Made by a program: the position numbers and the translations under genes. From Gemmatales bacterium (lineage in GTDB: Bacteria; Planctomycetota; Planctomycetia; Gemmatales; HRBIN36), in contig JANXCQ010000022.1 of NCBI GenBank assembly GCA_025060195.1, positions 1 through 64,000 of the forward strand: a stretch of DNA of 64,000 bases. The letters are read 5' to 3'. The notes beneath the pieces are model-generated. The model saw only the letters and a program-made list of their open reading frames with translations. It searched no databases and had not been told where the DNA came from. This document shows positions 42,976 through 50,994 of the stretch, piece by piece (positions within the stretch are counted from its first letter, which is position 1; every line of letters begins with the position of its first letter).

Positions 42976-44712
42976 CTAACAACCGCTCGTTATTCTGGCT
43001 GAGCGGGAGGGCTCTTGCAGATCGCCGATGTAAAAGACGTAGATTTGATCCCACTTGTTAGACTCGATACCTGCAAGGATCAGAAATTGGCCATCCGAGG
43101 TGAGTTGGATGATCGTGTCAGTCACTCTGTCTCTTGCAGGGAGCCGAATTATGCCGACACGCCGCTCATGGGCCAAGGACCATATTTCCATCTCTCTTTC
43201 GTTGTGTCGCCCTAAAATCACATGCTCGCCGTCTGGTAGCGCGATGAAAATCTGGGGCATATGCACCGGCAGAGCGCATAACTCTTTGCCATTGGGGATG
43301 GTAAATATGCGCGGGCCCTGAGTCGGCAGGCCAACAGCGACATACCGGCCCGACGGGTCTACGACCAAGTGGCGCCGGAGGATGTGCTCTCGAGGCTCGT
43401 TTGCTTCGATGCGGATACGTTTGTGCTCCCGGAATCGGTCTATGTCCCATAAAACGATTTCGTTTCGAGGCCCGTTGAGAAATATGGCCCACCTTCCGTC
43501 CCTGCTTAGCCCAGCGGTTTCCCCATAATACACCATGCATCGGACGATGCGGACTTCCTGCAGTTTTTTACCCGCTGTAAGGTCATAAGTGGCCAGCCAA
43601 GCATCGCGATGTCCGCCCGGCACCGGAGGTTCATCGGGCCGTGCTTCGGCGGCTGGAATGGAAGCTAAGATTACCGCTAACTTCTTGTTCTGATTCACGG
43701 CCACAAGGGGGTATTGAAGGTTTTCGGGTAACTGAGTTGGCCACAATAGTTTACCAGTGGCTAATTCCCGTTGGACTAACCAAAACGTGGACGGGAACAC
43801 TAAACCCGGCTTGAGTTCTCCGCCGGGGAAGCCTTCGATGGTGAGGACGGTAGTTCCTGCAGGTCCGATAACAGCCTGCATCACGTCAGCACGGGGGCCA
43901 AATTGGTTTGCAGGCCCAAGGTCAAAAGGCCAGCTGACGAGAGGCCTCCCTGTCACGAGGTGGCGCACTTCCAACTGGCGGCGGGTAATGCTGAGCCCTT
44001 CAACCCTCCCCGGCATGTCCGCCCTGATAACCAGGGCCACCTGATCTTGTTGCGCTACGACGCACCCTATCAGTATAGACGACTTTAAGTGGCTCTTGGC
44101 CTCGAGAGGGGCAGCCCTGCGAATCACGCGCACTAACCGCTGGTTTTCTCGGGCGAGCTGACGCCAGACATGGTGCACTTCGTGGTTGTGGCTGTCGAGG
44201 GTCAGGTAGATACCAGCGAGCGTACGTCGGCGTTCAGGATCGTTCACTTGGTTCAGTTGGGGCCAACGCTGCCAGAGCGGTTGCAGAATTTTGTGCCGAA
44301 ATTCCCGCCAACGTGGCCGCAAATCGGGCGCCTCTTCCGCAAGTTCCTCTGCGGCCGACCACGCCAGAAACAGACCCGCCAAATCGTCTTCACGCACAGC
44401 CTGGACATCCCAGCACTTGAGCAGGCTCTCCGCCACATGGTGCGCGACAAACTGGCTTAGGATCGGCTGCCAGCGCCGACGTTCGCGCACCTCTGTGTAC
44501 TTTTTGAACCAGTCCAGCCTCTGAGATAGACGATAACCTATCTCACCAACATTACGCCAGCTAAAATTGGGTGCCGAGCCGAAGTACTCAGTAAATTCTG
44601 TAAGCCCCTTCACCCCGGCGGTTATGCCGTTCAAGAGAGTCTTAATTATCTGGCGCCGATACCATTCATTCTCGGCAGCCGTGGCAACTTGGGCCAGACG
44701 CTCATAGTCCAT
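42976..44712 (-). CDS. hypothetical protein with C-terminal beta-propeller-like half
   Basis: A 578-residue protein without signal or membrane segment. Residues 1-200 are helical with many Trp and Arg (RRWQPILSQFVAHHVAESLL). Residues 205-570 show repeated short beta-sheet units resembling a WD40/YVTN-like propeller, for example GETAGLSRDGRWAIFLNG, IVLWDID and HLVVDPSGRYVAVGLP, then MEIWSLAHERRVGII and QLTSDGQFLILAGI. It could be a scaffold or sensor. It lies 54 bp after the small anchored protein and 80 bp before the E1-like gene, so it may share their transcript. Confidence 0.7.
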   Translation of the reverse strand: MDYERLAQVATAAENEWYRRQIIKTLLNGITAGVKGLTEFTEYFGSAPNFSWRNVGEIGYRLSQRLDWFKKYTEVRERRRWQPILSQFVAHHVAESLLKCWDVQAVREDDLAGLFLAWSAAEELAEEAPDLRPRWREFRHKILQPLWQRWPQLNQVNDPERRRTLAGIYLTLDSHNHEVHHVWRQLARENQRLVRVIRRAAPLEAKSHLKSSILIGCVVAQQDQVALVIRADMPGRVEGLSITRRQLEVRHLVTGRPLVSWPFDLGPANQFGPRADVMQAVIGPAGTTVLTIEGFPGGELKPGLVFPSTFWLVQRELATGKLLWPTQLPENLQYPLVAVNQNKKLAVILASIPAAEARPDEPPVPGGHRDAWLATYDLTAGKKLQEVRIVRCMVYYGETAGLSRDGRWAIFLNGPRNEIVLWDIDRFREHKRIRIEANEPREHILRRHLVVDPSGRYVAVGLPTQGPRIFTIPNGKELCALPVHMPQIFIALPDGEHVILGRHNEREMEIWSLAHERRVGIIRLPARDRVTDTIIQLTSDGQFLILAGIESNKWDQIYVFYIGDLQEPSRSARITSGC

Positions 44713-44766
44713 CTCGAAACAAGGGTCGTAACGCGTTAGGTTTTCTAACAGGTCTAAACCAATTTT

Positions 44767-45030
44767 TTACACAGTGATACGGCGGTCTAGTTCTTTCCGG
44801 GGCAAGCCTGGCTCATTCAGCTTGGGTAGTGGAGGGGCCTCAGCTAGCCAATGGTCGGTGACGACCGAGATATGCGAGCGCCAATTTTCAAGGTCGCTGG
44901 TGCCTGCGTTGGGCTGGTTCGGTACTTGCGCTAAGGATTGGCTTGGCCCAGTCAGGCGCACGCCGATGAGCCAAAAGACAAATAACACGGCGAGCCCTAA
45001 CCCCGTCAGCGCCACACCTGTCCGCAACAT
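44767..45030 (-). CDS. small membrane-anchored protein
   Basis: An 87-residue protein starting at ATG 45030 with one N-terminal hydrophobic helix (about residues 5-27, VALTGLGLAVLFVFWLIGV). About 60 periplasmic residues follow without cysteine, rich in Pro, Asn and Leu. A second reading frame covering the MoaD gene continues upstream of this start and is spurious. No family recognised. It sits between the sulfur carrier and the propeller-like gene. Confidence 0.6.
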   Translation of the reverse strand: MLRTGVALTGLGLAVLFVFWLIGVRLTGPSQSLAQVPNQPNAGTSDLENWRSHISVVTDHWLAEAPPLPKLNEPGLPRKELDRRITV

Positions 45031-45160
45031 GATCGTCGCTCCGAATAGTGGGAGATGGTCTGCATGGAGACCGGCGCGATGTCCCCGGCGCCGACTTGAA
45101 ATAGTCCGCGCCTTGGCGCTGCTTGTACCCGCGAAGGGGTCGGTCGCAAGGTACGTGCGG

Positions 45161-45433
45161 TTAGCCGCCGGCGACTGCGGGAATGATGCTGATCTGATCG
45201 CCGTCTTTAACGGGCGTGTCGAGATTGTCCAGGAAGCGAATATCTTCGTCGTTGAGATAGACGTTAACAAATCGGCGAATCTGGTTCCCGTCGAAGAGCC
45301 GTTGGCGCAGCTCGGGAAATTGGCGGGTAACGTCGTCGAGGACTTGGCCAACGGTTTGGCCTTGACCGAGAACCGTCTCGTGGCCTTGAGTATGAATCCG
45401 CAGCGGAGAAGGAATCTGCACCGCAATCGCCAT
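45161..45433 (-). CDS. MoaD/ThiS-family ubiquitin-like sulfur carrier
   Basis: A 90-residue beta-grasp protein ending SIIPAVAGG. The terminal Gly-Gly is where E1-like enzymes attach AMP and then sulfur to make a thiocarboxylate. The core includes VQIPSPLRIHTQGHE, VGQVLDDVTRQFPELRQRLFDG, FVNVYLNDEDIRFLDNLDTPVKDGDQ, all typical of MoaD-type 'ubiquitin-like small archaeal modifier' relatives. ATG 45433 gives a normal length; the frame further upstream overlaps the preceding gene. It follows the membrane protein gene by 2 bp and the threonine-synthase-like gene by 410 bp on the same strand. It most likely delivers sulfur to that PLP enzyme, but MoaD for molybdopterin is possible. Confidence 0.9.
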   Translation of the reverse strand: MAIAVQIPSPLRIHTQGHETVLGQGQTVGQVLDDVTRQFPELRQRLFDGNQIRRFVNVYLNDEDIRFLDNLDTPVKDGDQISIIPAVAGG

Positions 45434-45435
45434 GA

Positions 45436-45792
45436 TTATCCTCGCAGTGCCAGCATGTGGACAATAATGCCGCAGGCCCAGAAGGTGGTGACAAAGCTGA
45501 GACAGTCGCCAACGGTCAGCCACCAGGGTCGTGCGCGTCCCGCTTCCCAGACCAAGCGCTCAATCCGACGCCATTGGACGTGCAAAATCAGGCCCAGGAG
45601 CAGCAGATAAGTTTCCAGGGTCAGCTTCAGTTCCAGCCAGCGTCCTTGTAACAATGCTATGCTGAGCAACACTTGTGCGGTCATGTAAAAAATGAGCACT
45701 CCCCAACCGACTATCCCCAGCACACGGGCTTCCTGCGGTAATGGGGGCGGTTCTACAGAGGCGTCGGGCCAATCAAATTCCGAGGCAGACAT
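45436..45792 (-). CDS. small membrane protein between the PLP enzyme and sulfur carrier
   Basis: A 118-residue protein with about three hydrophobic helices (ILGIVGWGVLIFYMTAQVLLSIALL-like start at residue 24, YLLLLGLILHVQW, and a C-terminal LTVGDCLSFVTTFWACGIIVHMLAL). No known domain. It lies 51 bp after the PLP enzyme and 2 bp before the carrier gene, so it is in the same unit. Two Cys residues in the last helix are notable but of unknown use. Confidence 0.65.
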   Translation of the reverse strand: MSASEFDWPDASVEPPPLPQEARVLGIVGWGVLIFYMTAQVLLSIALLQGRWLELKLTLETYLLLLGLILHVQWRRIERLVWEAGRARPWWLTVGDCLSFVTTFWACGIIVHMLALRG

Positions 45793-45843
45793 CGCCAGTT
45801 TCCTGGGGTCGCTCCGGGACAGGACGAGCTTCGTTCGCTAACT

Positions 45844-47139
45844 TTATTGTACCAAGGCCAGTTGCTTATCTGCGAGGCGTACGGGAGCAACTGTGCTTTG
45901 GCCCGCCTCGAGAAGCTGCTCGAATTCCTCCAGACGTGGGGCGATGCTGGGCGCCTCTTTTAACACTCCGTAAAGCGCTTCCTGAGTTTTCAGGCCGTTG
46001 CCTGTGATGCACAGAACGATTTCTTCGTCGCGTGAAATGTGCCCCTGATCGATGAGCTTTCGCGCCACGGCCAAAGTTACGCCACCTGCGGTCTCCGCGA
46101 ACACGCCTTCGGTTTCGGCTAGAAGAGTCATGGCCTCGGCGATTTCTTCATCGGAGGCATCCTCGGCCCAGCCACCTGTTTCGCGGATGACGCGAATGGC
46201 GAAGTAACCGTCAGCTGGGTCGCCGATGGCCAGCGAGCGGGCGATGGTCTGAGGCGATTTCACCGGCCGATGCGTGTCCCAGCCGTTTTTCACTGCCGTG
46301 CTAATCGGGGCGCAGCCGCTGGCTTGGGCACCATGCACGCGATAGCGCTGCGGCGCCACCCAGCCGAGTTGCTGCAGTTCCTGGAACGCCTTGTGGATTT
46401 TGCCGATCAGACTTCCGCCTGCCATGGGGACGACCACATGCTGCGGCAACCGCCAACCGAGTTGCTCGGCAATCTCGAAGCCCATGGATTTGGAACCTTC
46501 CGCATAAAACGGCCGTAAGTTGATGTTCACCAGTCCCCAACCGTATTTGAAGGCGATCTGGGTGCACAGCCGATTCACCTGATCGTAGGTGCCCCGCACG
46601 CGAATCAGGTGCGCACCATATACCTGCGTGCCGATGATTTTGGCCAACTCGATTTCCGCAGGCACCAAGATATAGGCGCGCAGTCCCGCCGCGGCCGCGT
46701 TAGCAGCTACGCTGTTGGCTAGGTTCCCCGTGCTGGCGCATCCCACGGTATCAAAGCCGAATTCGCGAGCCTTGCTCAAGGCCACGGCCACGACCCGGTC
46801 TTTGAAGGATAATGTGGGAAAGTTCACCGCGTCGTTTTTGATCCACAGTCGCCGCACACCGAGCGCTTCAGCCAGGCGTGGCGCTGGGAGCAACGGCGTC
46901 CCGCCTACGTGGAGGCCGACGGTCGGCTCACCGTCCAACGGTAACAGTTCGCGGTAACGCCACATGGTGAACGGTCTTTTTTCGACGTCCTGTCGGCGAA
47001 CCTGCTGAGCGATCGCCGCATAATCATAGTCCACTTCCAGCGGGCCAAAATCGTCCGAACAGAAATTGATCGGTTCCTGCGCATAGCTTTTGCCACACAA
47101 CCGACATTTCAAGCCGCGTACCAAGGTGGTCTTCACCAT
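45844..47139 (-). CDS. thrC: divergent threonine-synthase-like PLP enzyme under a SAM riboswitch
   Basis: Fold type II PLP enzyme of 431 residues. The PLP lysine is Lys113 in PTLSFKDRVVAV, where normal threonine synthases have PTGSFKDRG; a Leu replaces the Gly. It keeps the phosphate-binding loop CASTGNLANSVA and a PMAGGSLIGKIHKAF segment. An N-terminal partial metal knuckle has Cys12, Cys15 and Cys27, with Asp at the usual fourth place. The gene follows a SAM-I riboswitch and terminator and precedes a MoaD-type carrier. Known family activity is O-phosphohomoserine to threonine. The context suggests homocysteine formation from the same substrate. The ATG is preceded by GAGGAGGC. Confidence 0.85.
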   Translation of the reverse strand: MVKTTLVRGLKCRLCGKSYAQEPINFCSDDFGPLEVDYDYAAIAQQVRRQDVEKRPFTMWRYRELLPLDGEPTVGLHVGGTPLLPAPRLAEALGVRRLWIKNDAVNFPTLSFKDRVVAVALSKAREFGFDTVGCASTGNLANSVAANAAAAGLRAYILVPAEIELAKIIGTQVYGAHLIRVRGTYDQVNRLCTQIAFKYGWGLVNINLRPFYAEGSKSMGFEIAEQLGWRLPQHVVVPMAGGSLIGKIHKAFQELQQLGWVAPQRYRVHGAQASGCAPISTAVKNGWDTHRPVKSPQTIARSLAIGDPADGYFAIRVIRETGGWAEDASDEEIAEAMTLLAETEGVFAETAGGVTLAVARKLIDQGHISRDEEIVLCITGNGLKTQEALYGVLKEAPSIAPRLEEFEQLLEAGQSTVAPVRLADKQLALVQ

Positions 47140-47314
47140 AAGCCTCCTCGATGCCTACTGGGAAAAGGGTCGTATCATGCGGACACAGTGACATTGCGTT
47201 GTCCGAGCGGAGTTAGCGTAAGCCTGAACCACCGCTGGTCCGAACGCTCGCTACGCTTCAGAGTGCCCCAACCCGACCAGCGAACAGGCTCGACGTCCGA
47301 CCGCTCCTGGGATC

Positions 47315-47347
47315 AAAAACGCCTCTCCCCGGGGTCGAGAAGAGGCG
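47315..47347 (-). terminator. intrinsic terminator of the SAM riboswitch
   Basis: On the minus strand a 7-bp stem CGCCTCT/AGAGGCG (47347-47341 with 47326-47320) closes a 14-nt loop and is followed directly by TTTTT (47319-47315). It lies 16 nt after the riboswitch core and 175 nt before the coding start, as expected for transcription attenuation when SAM is bound. Confidence 0.85.
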
Positions 47348-47362
47348 CAAGAATCGTGCTTA

Positions 47363-47481
47363 CGCATCTCATCTCTCCCGGTTCGCTGGCCGGGCGGGAA
47401 TTAGCACCTGACGCCGAGTCGCTCGGCCGGTTGCTGTGGCTTCACCGGGCCCGTTCCCTCCGCCACTCTGGATAAGACGCG
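47363..47481 (-). promoter_or_regulatory. SAM-I (S-box) riboswitch
   Basis: On the minus strand an 11-bp outer stem (P1) joins CGCGTCTTATC (47481-47471) to GATGAGATGCG (47373-47363). Inside are the S-box landmarks in order: AGAGTGGCGGAGGGAACGG, GCCCGGTGAAGCC, GCAACC, then AGGTGCTAATTCC and a final GAGAGATGAGA. This order is specific for the SAM-I class, which represses sulfur and methionine genes when S-adenosylmethionine is plentiful. It lies 224 nt before the threonine-synthase-like gene, and the intrinsic terminator separates them. Confidence 0.93.
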
Positions 47482-47675
47482 TTGGCTAAGCTCGTTCCCA
47501 GAGCGCGCACACGCGACTGTTGCGACAATTTCCCTCGATTCTAGAATCGCCGCGCACCCCAGGCAAGGGCCGCCTCTAATTTTTCCTGCCCCACCCCTTG
47601 ACACGTCGAACCGCCCAACAGTTTTTCTGCCCCGCCTCAGCCGAGTCACGCCGACCGTTGCACGACCCTTGCCGC

Positions 47676-48164
47676 TTACGCCCAACCATTGAGTCGAAGG
47701 AAAGTCTCACGCCAATGATATTGTTCTAATAATCCCTCAGTCGGTCGCCCCAGAATTTTGCATGCCACGTACAACGCCTCGACACTGGCCAACCCATTGG
47801 CAGGATCGGGAAACCATTTCGACACCCGCGGATAAGCCGTGCGGTAACCACGCAACGAACGCGGCGGCACATGGGCAAAGTCGCGCACCATTCGCTGGGC
47901 CCAACGCCAACTGCCATCGAGAATCAACAGCCCGTACGACGCATCCGATTCGGTCAAGGGCGGCCCTTCCGGATCGAGTCGAACATAACGGGCCAAGTCC
48001 AGAAACCGGCGCACGGGCCATGTTACCAATATCACATCGGCTCGATGCCGTAATGGCCACACAGTACACTTTTGCACCCGCTCTTTCGGATGCCGTACAA
48101 TAATCGTCGGCGGATACTCGAGCGTGATCCTCGGTTCCTGCATCATGATTCGCAACGTTTTCAT
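47676..48164 (-). CDS. DTW/Tsr3-like aminocarboxypropyltransferase
   Basis: A 162-residue protein with DTW-superfamily features: IIVRHPKERVQKCTVW (the QHPxER-like strand), LLILDGSWRWAQRMV (the DxxW segment), AYPRVSKWF and GLASVEALYVACKIL. Family members move an aminocarboxypropyl group from SAM to uridine in tRNA (TapT) or to rRNA (Tsr3). The enzyme lacks the N-terminal zinc knuckles of TapT. Starts at ATG 48164 or GTG 48191 are possible. It ends 195 bp before the riboswitch on the same strand, so it is not controlled by it. The target RNA is unknown. Confidence 0.7.
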   Translation of the reverse strand: MKTLRIMMQEPRITLEYPPTIIVRHPKERVQKCTVWPLRHRADVILVTWPVRRFLDLARYVRLDPEGPPLTESDASYGLLILDGSWRWAQRMVRDFAHVPPRSLRGYRTAYPRVSKWFPDPANGLASVEALYVACKILGRPTEGLLEQYHWRETFLRLNGWA

Positions 48165-48231
48165 CCCTTGACTAAACTTGTTCAAAGACACGCGAATCCT
48201 GCGGTGCTCTCTGAACTATTATTCGCCAATA

Positions 48232-49896
48232 TTACTCGCCACGAACGTCCAGCACCCAGTCCTGGTCGTCCGGCGCGTGGAACCGAACTTCGTGCTCTGC
48301 GTCCTGATACTTCGCCGGTTGCGTCTTCCCGCTACGCGGATCGAACCATGATACGCTTTGAAGCGTTTTCGGCAGTGCGTCGCGCCGCAATCGCACTGTG
48401 CCCCCTCGAGGCAAATAGGCCACCACCCAGCGGTTCTTAGCAGTCGCCGATACCGTAACGAACCGCGTCACATCTCTCGCCCCCGGTTGTTCCATCAATA
48501 ATTGCGGAGCGGGGCGCAACTCGTGCCAAGGATTCGCCGTGAAATACTTTTTGGCCACGCTCACGCCACGTATCCCCTCGGTTTCCAACCCCTCCGTCCA
48601 GACGGGTATGATCCCTAAGCGTTCGTGGCGTTCGGCGGGACCCGGCTTATCGAGCCAGGGCCAGATCGCATGATGGCCGTAGCTTACGCCCGCCGTCGGC
48701 GTAACCAGTAACGACCAGTAAGTCGCCCGACGAATGTGATACGGCGCAAACGGTTTACCGCTGTGATACGAAGGGTGGTCCTCATAGTTCGGCTCCAGGT
48801 TGATCACTGGCTTAATGGGCGAACGCGACCAATGCTGCGCGGGCGGCCCCTCGACCAGCCAACGCAAGTGCGCCTCGTTATCACCGTGGCCCGATTGATA
48901 ACCCAGAAAATCAACCCAGGCCTCCCCGCGAAACTGCTCCCAGACCCAATTCTGCCCCGAGGGATGCAAACTCACCAACCGATCCCGCCGTCTTTGGGTG
49001 AACAACCGACGGCCCAACCGCTTCCATCGCTCTGTATCCCGATAATGACTATCCCCGCCGAGCAACCATACGACCTGATAAGCGCCCCAACGAGCGATCA
49101 GATACTCGCATAACCGCTGTGCCTCTTCTTCCGGAAGCGCCAGCCCCGGATCACTTCCGATGAGCGCCCACAGCAACACCGGCGCTGCTATCATATGGTA
49201 CTCGTTGATCAGGGCCACTTTACCATCCATTCGGCCCAGCACCTCGGGATGCACCCGCAGCCGACCCGCGCGGGAAAAGACATGTTCTTTGAGCGTCTGC
49301 TCCCCACCCCGCCATTGAGTGGAAACGAACTGAATGGCCGTGAACCCCTGCCGCTGCCGTGTCGCCAAATAACGCCGCCATTCCTCCGATGTCGCCTTAA
49401 GCACCCCGTTCCACGCTGTGTCCGCCAACCAGAAAAACGGCGTGCCATCCTGGTGCTCGATATAGGTTCCCGCCGACGCAATCCGCAACGCCCCATGTCG
49501 GTAAAGCGGATTCTTACCGCGATAGGGTCCCACGCGAAATTTCCCCCGTTGACCGTGTAAGCCGCGGTCAGCATCGGGCCTAGCCTGACTTTGCCACGAC
49601 CACTCCCCTTCCTCATCAGGGCTGAACCGCACCCGCCAGGTACGGCCACCATCCCAGAATGCTTCCCGCACTTGCATCTGGCCCGAAGGACTCATAAAAG
49701 CAACCTCGACCCGCACATCCCAGAGCGGCTCTTGATAATCCTGCTGCGCGGTAAACGTTACCTCATAAACCCCCCAACGGTGCACATCAAACGATGCACC
49801 TTGTCCGCCCACGCCAACTAACTGACCCAGCGCCACAATCGCCGCTACCACCGATGTCGCCGCCAAAACCAGCGTCCTCCTTGTGCACACTTGCAT
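48232..49896 (-). CDS. secreted DUF4038/DUF5060-type glycoside hydrolase
   Basis: A 554-residue protein with signal peptide (MQVCTRRTLVLAATSVVAAIVALG...). It has a beta-sandwich DUF5060-like domain (about 40-135: EVTFTAQQDYQEP, WRVRFSPDEEGEWSW) and a TIM-barrel DUF4038-type domain starting PFFWLADTAWNG, with WLLGGDS and FLGYQSGHG. A small C-terminal beta domain ends DDQDWVLDVRG. This combination is found in apiosidase-like (GH140-related) enzymes, acting on plant pectin or other polysaccharides. ATG 49896 lies 10 nt after AGGAGGCG; the ATG at 49905 is too close to it. The exact substrate is unknown. Confidence 0.82.
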   Translation of the reverse strand: MQVCTRRTLVLAATSVVAAIVALGQLVGVGGQGASFDVHRWGVYEVTFTAQQDYQEPLWDVRVEVAFMSPSGQMQVREAFWDGGRTWRVRFSPDEEGEWSWQSQARPDADRGLHGQRGKFRVGPYRGKNPLYRHGALRIASAGTYIEHQDGTPFFWLADTAWNGVLKATSEEWRRYLATRQRQGFTAIQFVSTQWRGGEQTLKEHVFSRAGRLRVHPEVLGRMDGKVALINEYHMIAAPVLLWALIGSDPGLALPEEEAQRLCEYLIARWGAYQVVWLLGGDSHYRDTERWKRLGRRLFTQRRRDRLVSLHPSGQNWVWEQFRGEAWVDFLGYQSGHGDNEAHLRWLVEGPPAQHWSRSPIKPVINLEPNYEDHPSYHSGKPFAPYHIRRATYWSLLVTPTAGVSYGHHAIWPWLDKPGPAERHERLGIIPVWTEGLETEGIRGVSVAKKYFTANPWHELRPAPQLLMEQPGARDVTRFVTVSATAKNRWVVAYLPRGGTVRLRRDALPKTLQSVSWFDPRSGKTQPAKYQDAEHEVRFHAPDDQDWVLDVRGE

Positions 49897-50121
49897 GGTG
49901 CCCATTCGCCTCCTGATACGCCCCTTCGTCACTCGACAAGCTTTTGATGATCGGGCCATCAACCTATCCACAAAGTCATCACGAGACTAATGTAGAATTC
50001 CAGATGCGCCAGGCAAAACCCCTCTGCCCGCAAAATTACGCTTGCGGCCCCTGCTTGTTGAGTTTGCTGTCCATTCGCAACACGACCGCGAGGGAACGAA
50101 CCTGCCAGAACGACAAACGCT

Positions 50122-50901
50122 GTGCTAGCCGTGCGTGTCATTCTTTTCGATGCCGTTGGTACGCTCATCGAGCCCCAGCCGAGCGTGGCCGAGGTGTACG
50201 GACGCCTCGGTCGTCGTTACGGCAGCTGTCTAAGTGCCGACGAGATCGTCTTGCGTTTTCGGGCAGCGTTTCGCCGTCAGCAGGAGTACGACCGTCAACG
50301 TCATTGGCGCACCGATGAGAACCGCGAGCGGCAACGCTGGCGCGACATCGTCCGCGACGTGTTTGCCGAGCTGCCCCATACCGAAGGACTTTTCGATGAC
50401 CTTTGGCACCATTTCGCCCGCGCCGACGCCTGGAGCTGTTTCCCCGAAGTAGCAGACGTATTATCCCGCTTGGCCGCGCACGGCTTCCAACTGGGGATCG
50501 CTTCCAACTTCGACCAACGCCTGCGTGCCGTCGCCCACGGCCTGCCAGCGCTGTTACCGTGTCGCTGGATCTTCATCAGCAGCGAACTAGGCTGGCTCAA
50601 ACCCGCCGCGGCCTTCTTCGACCGCATTACTGAGATTATCGGAGTCGAAAAGTCGGAAATACTTTACGTCGGTGATGATTATGACACCGATTGTTACTCG
50701 GCGCTGCGAGCGGGTTGGCACGCCGTGTGGCTCAATCGTACGCCCAACCATGCTGCAACCGAATCAAACGCGGCTCCGCCCAAGCCCGATCTTACCATCC
50801 CACGCACCGGCGAACACGCTTCGATCCCGCCACGGGCCCCACCCTGTCCCACCGTCACTTCGTTGAACGAGTTGCTAACACTTCTAGTGCCCCGTCCCTG
50901 A
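50122..50901 (+). CDS. HAD-superfamily hydrolase
   Basis: Phosphatase-like protein of 259 residues with HAD motif I ILFDAVGTL (the second Asp replaced by Val, as in HDHD3-like members), motif II IASNFDQRL, motif III Lys in WLKPAAAFF and motif IV VGDDYDTDCYSALRAGW. The C1-type helical cap lies at about residues 20-90. The last 55 residues are Pro/Thr-rich and look non-essential. Start is GTG 50122 or GTG 50131; there is no clear ribosome binding site. The substrate is unknown. Confidence 0.82.
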   Translation: MLAVRVILFDAVGTLIEPQPSVAEVYGRLGRRYGSCLSADEIVLRFRAAFRRQQEYDRQRHWRTDENRERQRWRDIVRDVFAELPHTEGLFDDLWHHFARADAWSCFPEVADVLSRLAAHGFQLGIASNFDQRLRAVAHGLPALLPCRWIFISSELGWLKPAAAFFDRITEIIGVEKSEILYVGDDYDTDCYSALRAGWHAVWLNRTPNHAATESNAAPPKPDLTIPRTGEHASIPPRAPPCPTVTSLNELLTLLVPRP

Positions 50902-50994
50902 CCCCGTGATCCGTTCCTGGGTTGATACAATGGAATCCGCGAACGTCTGGGAACAATCGCAAGCTACCCGCACAAGAAACGGACGAGTCTCACT

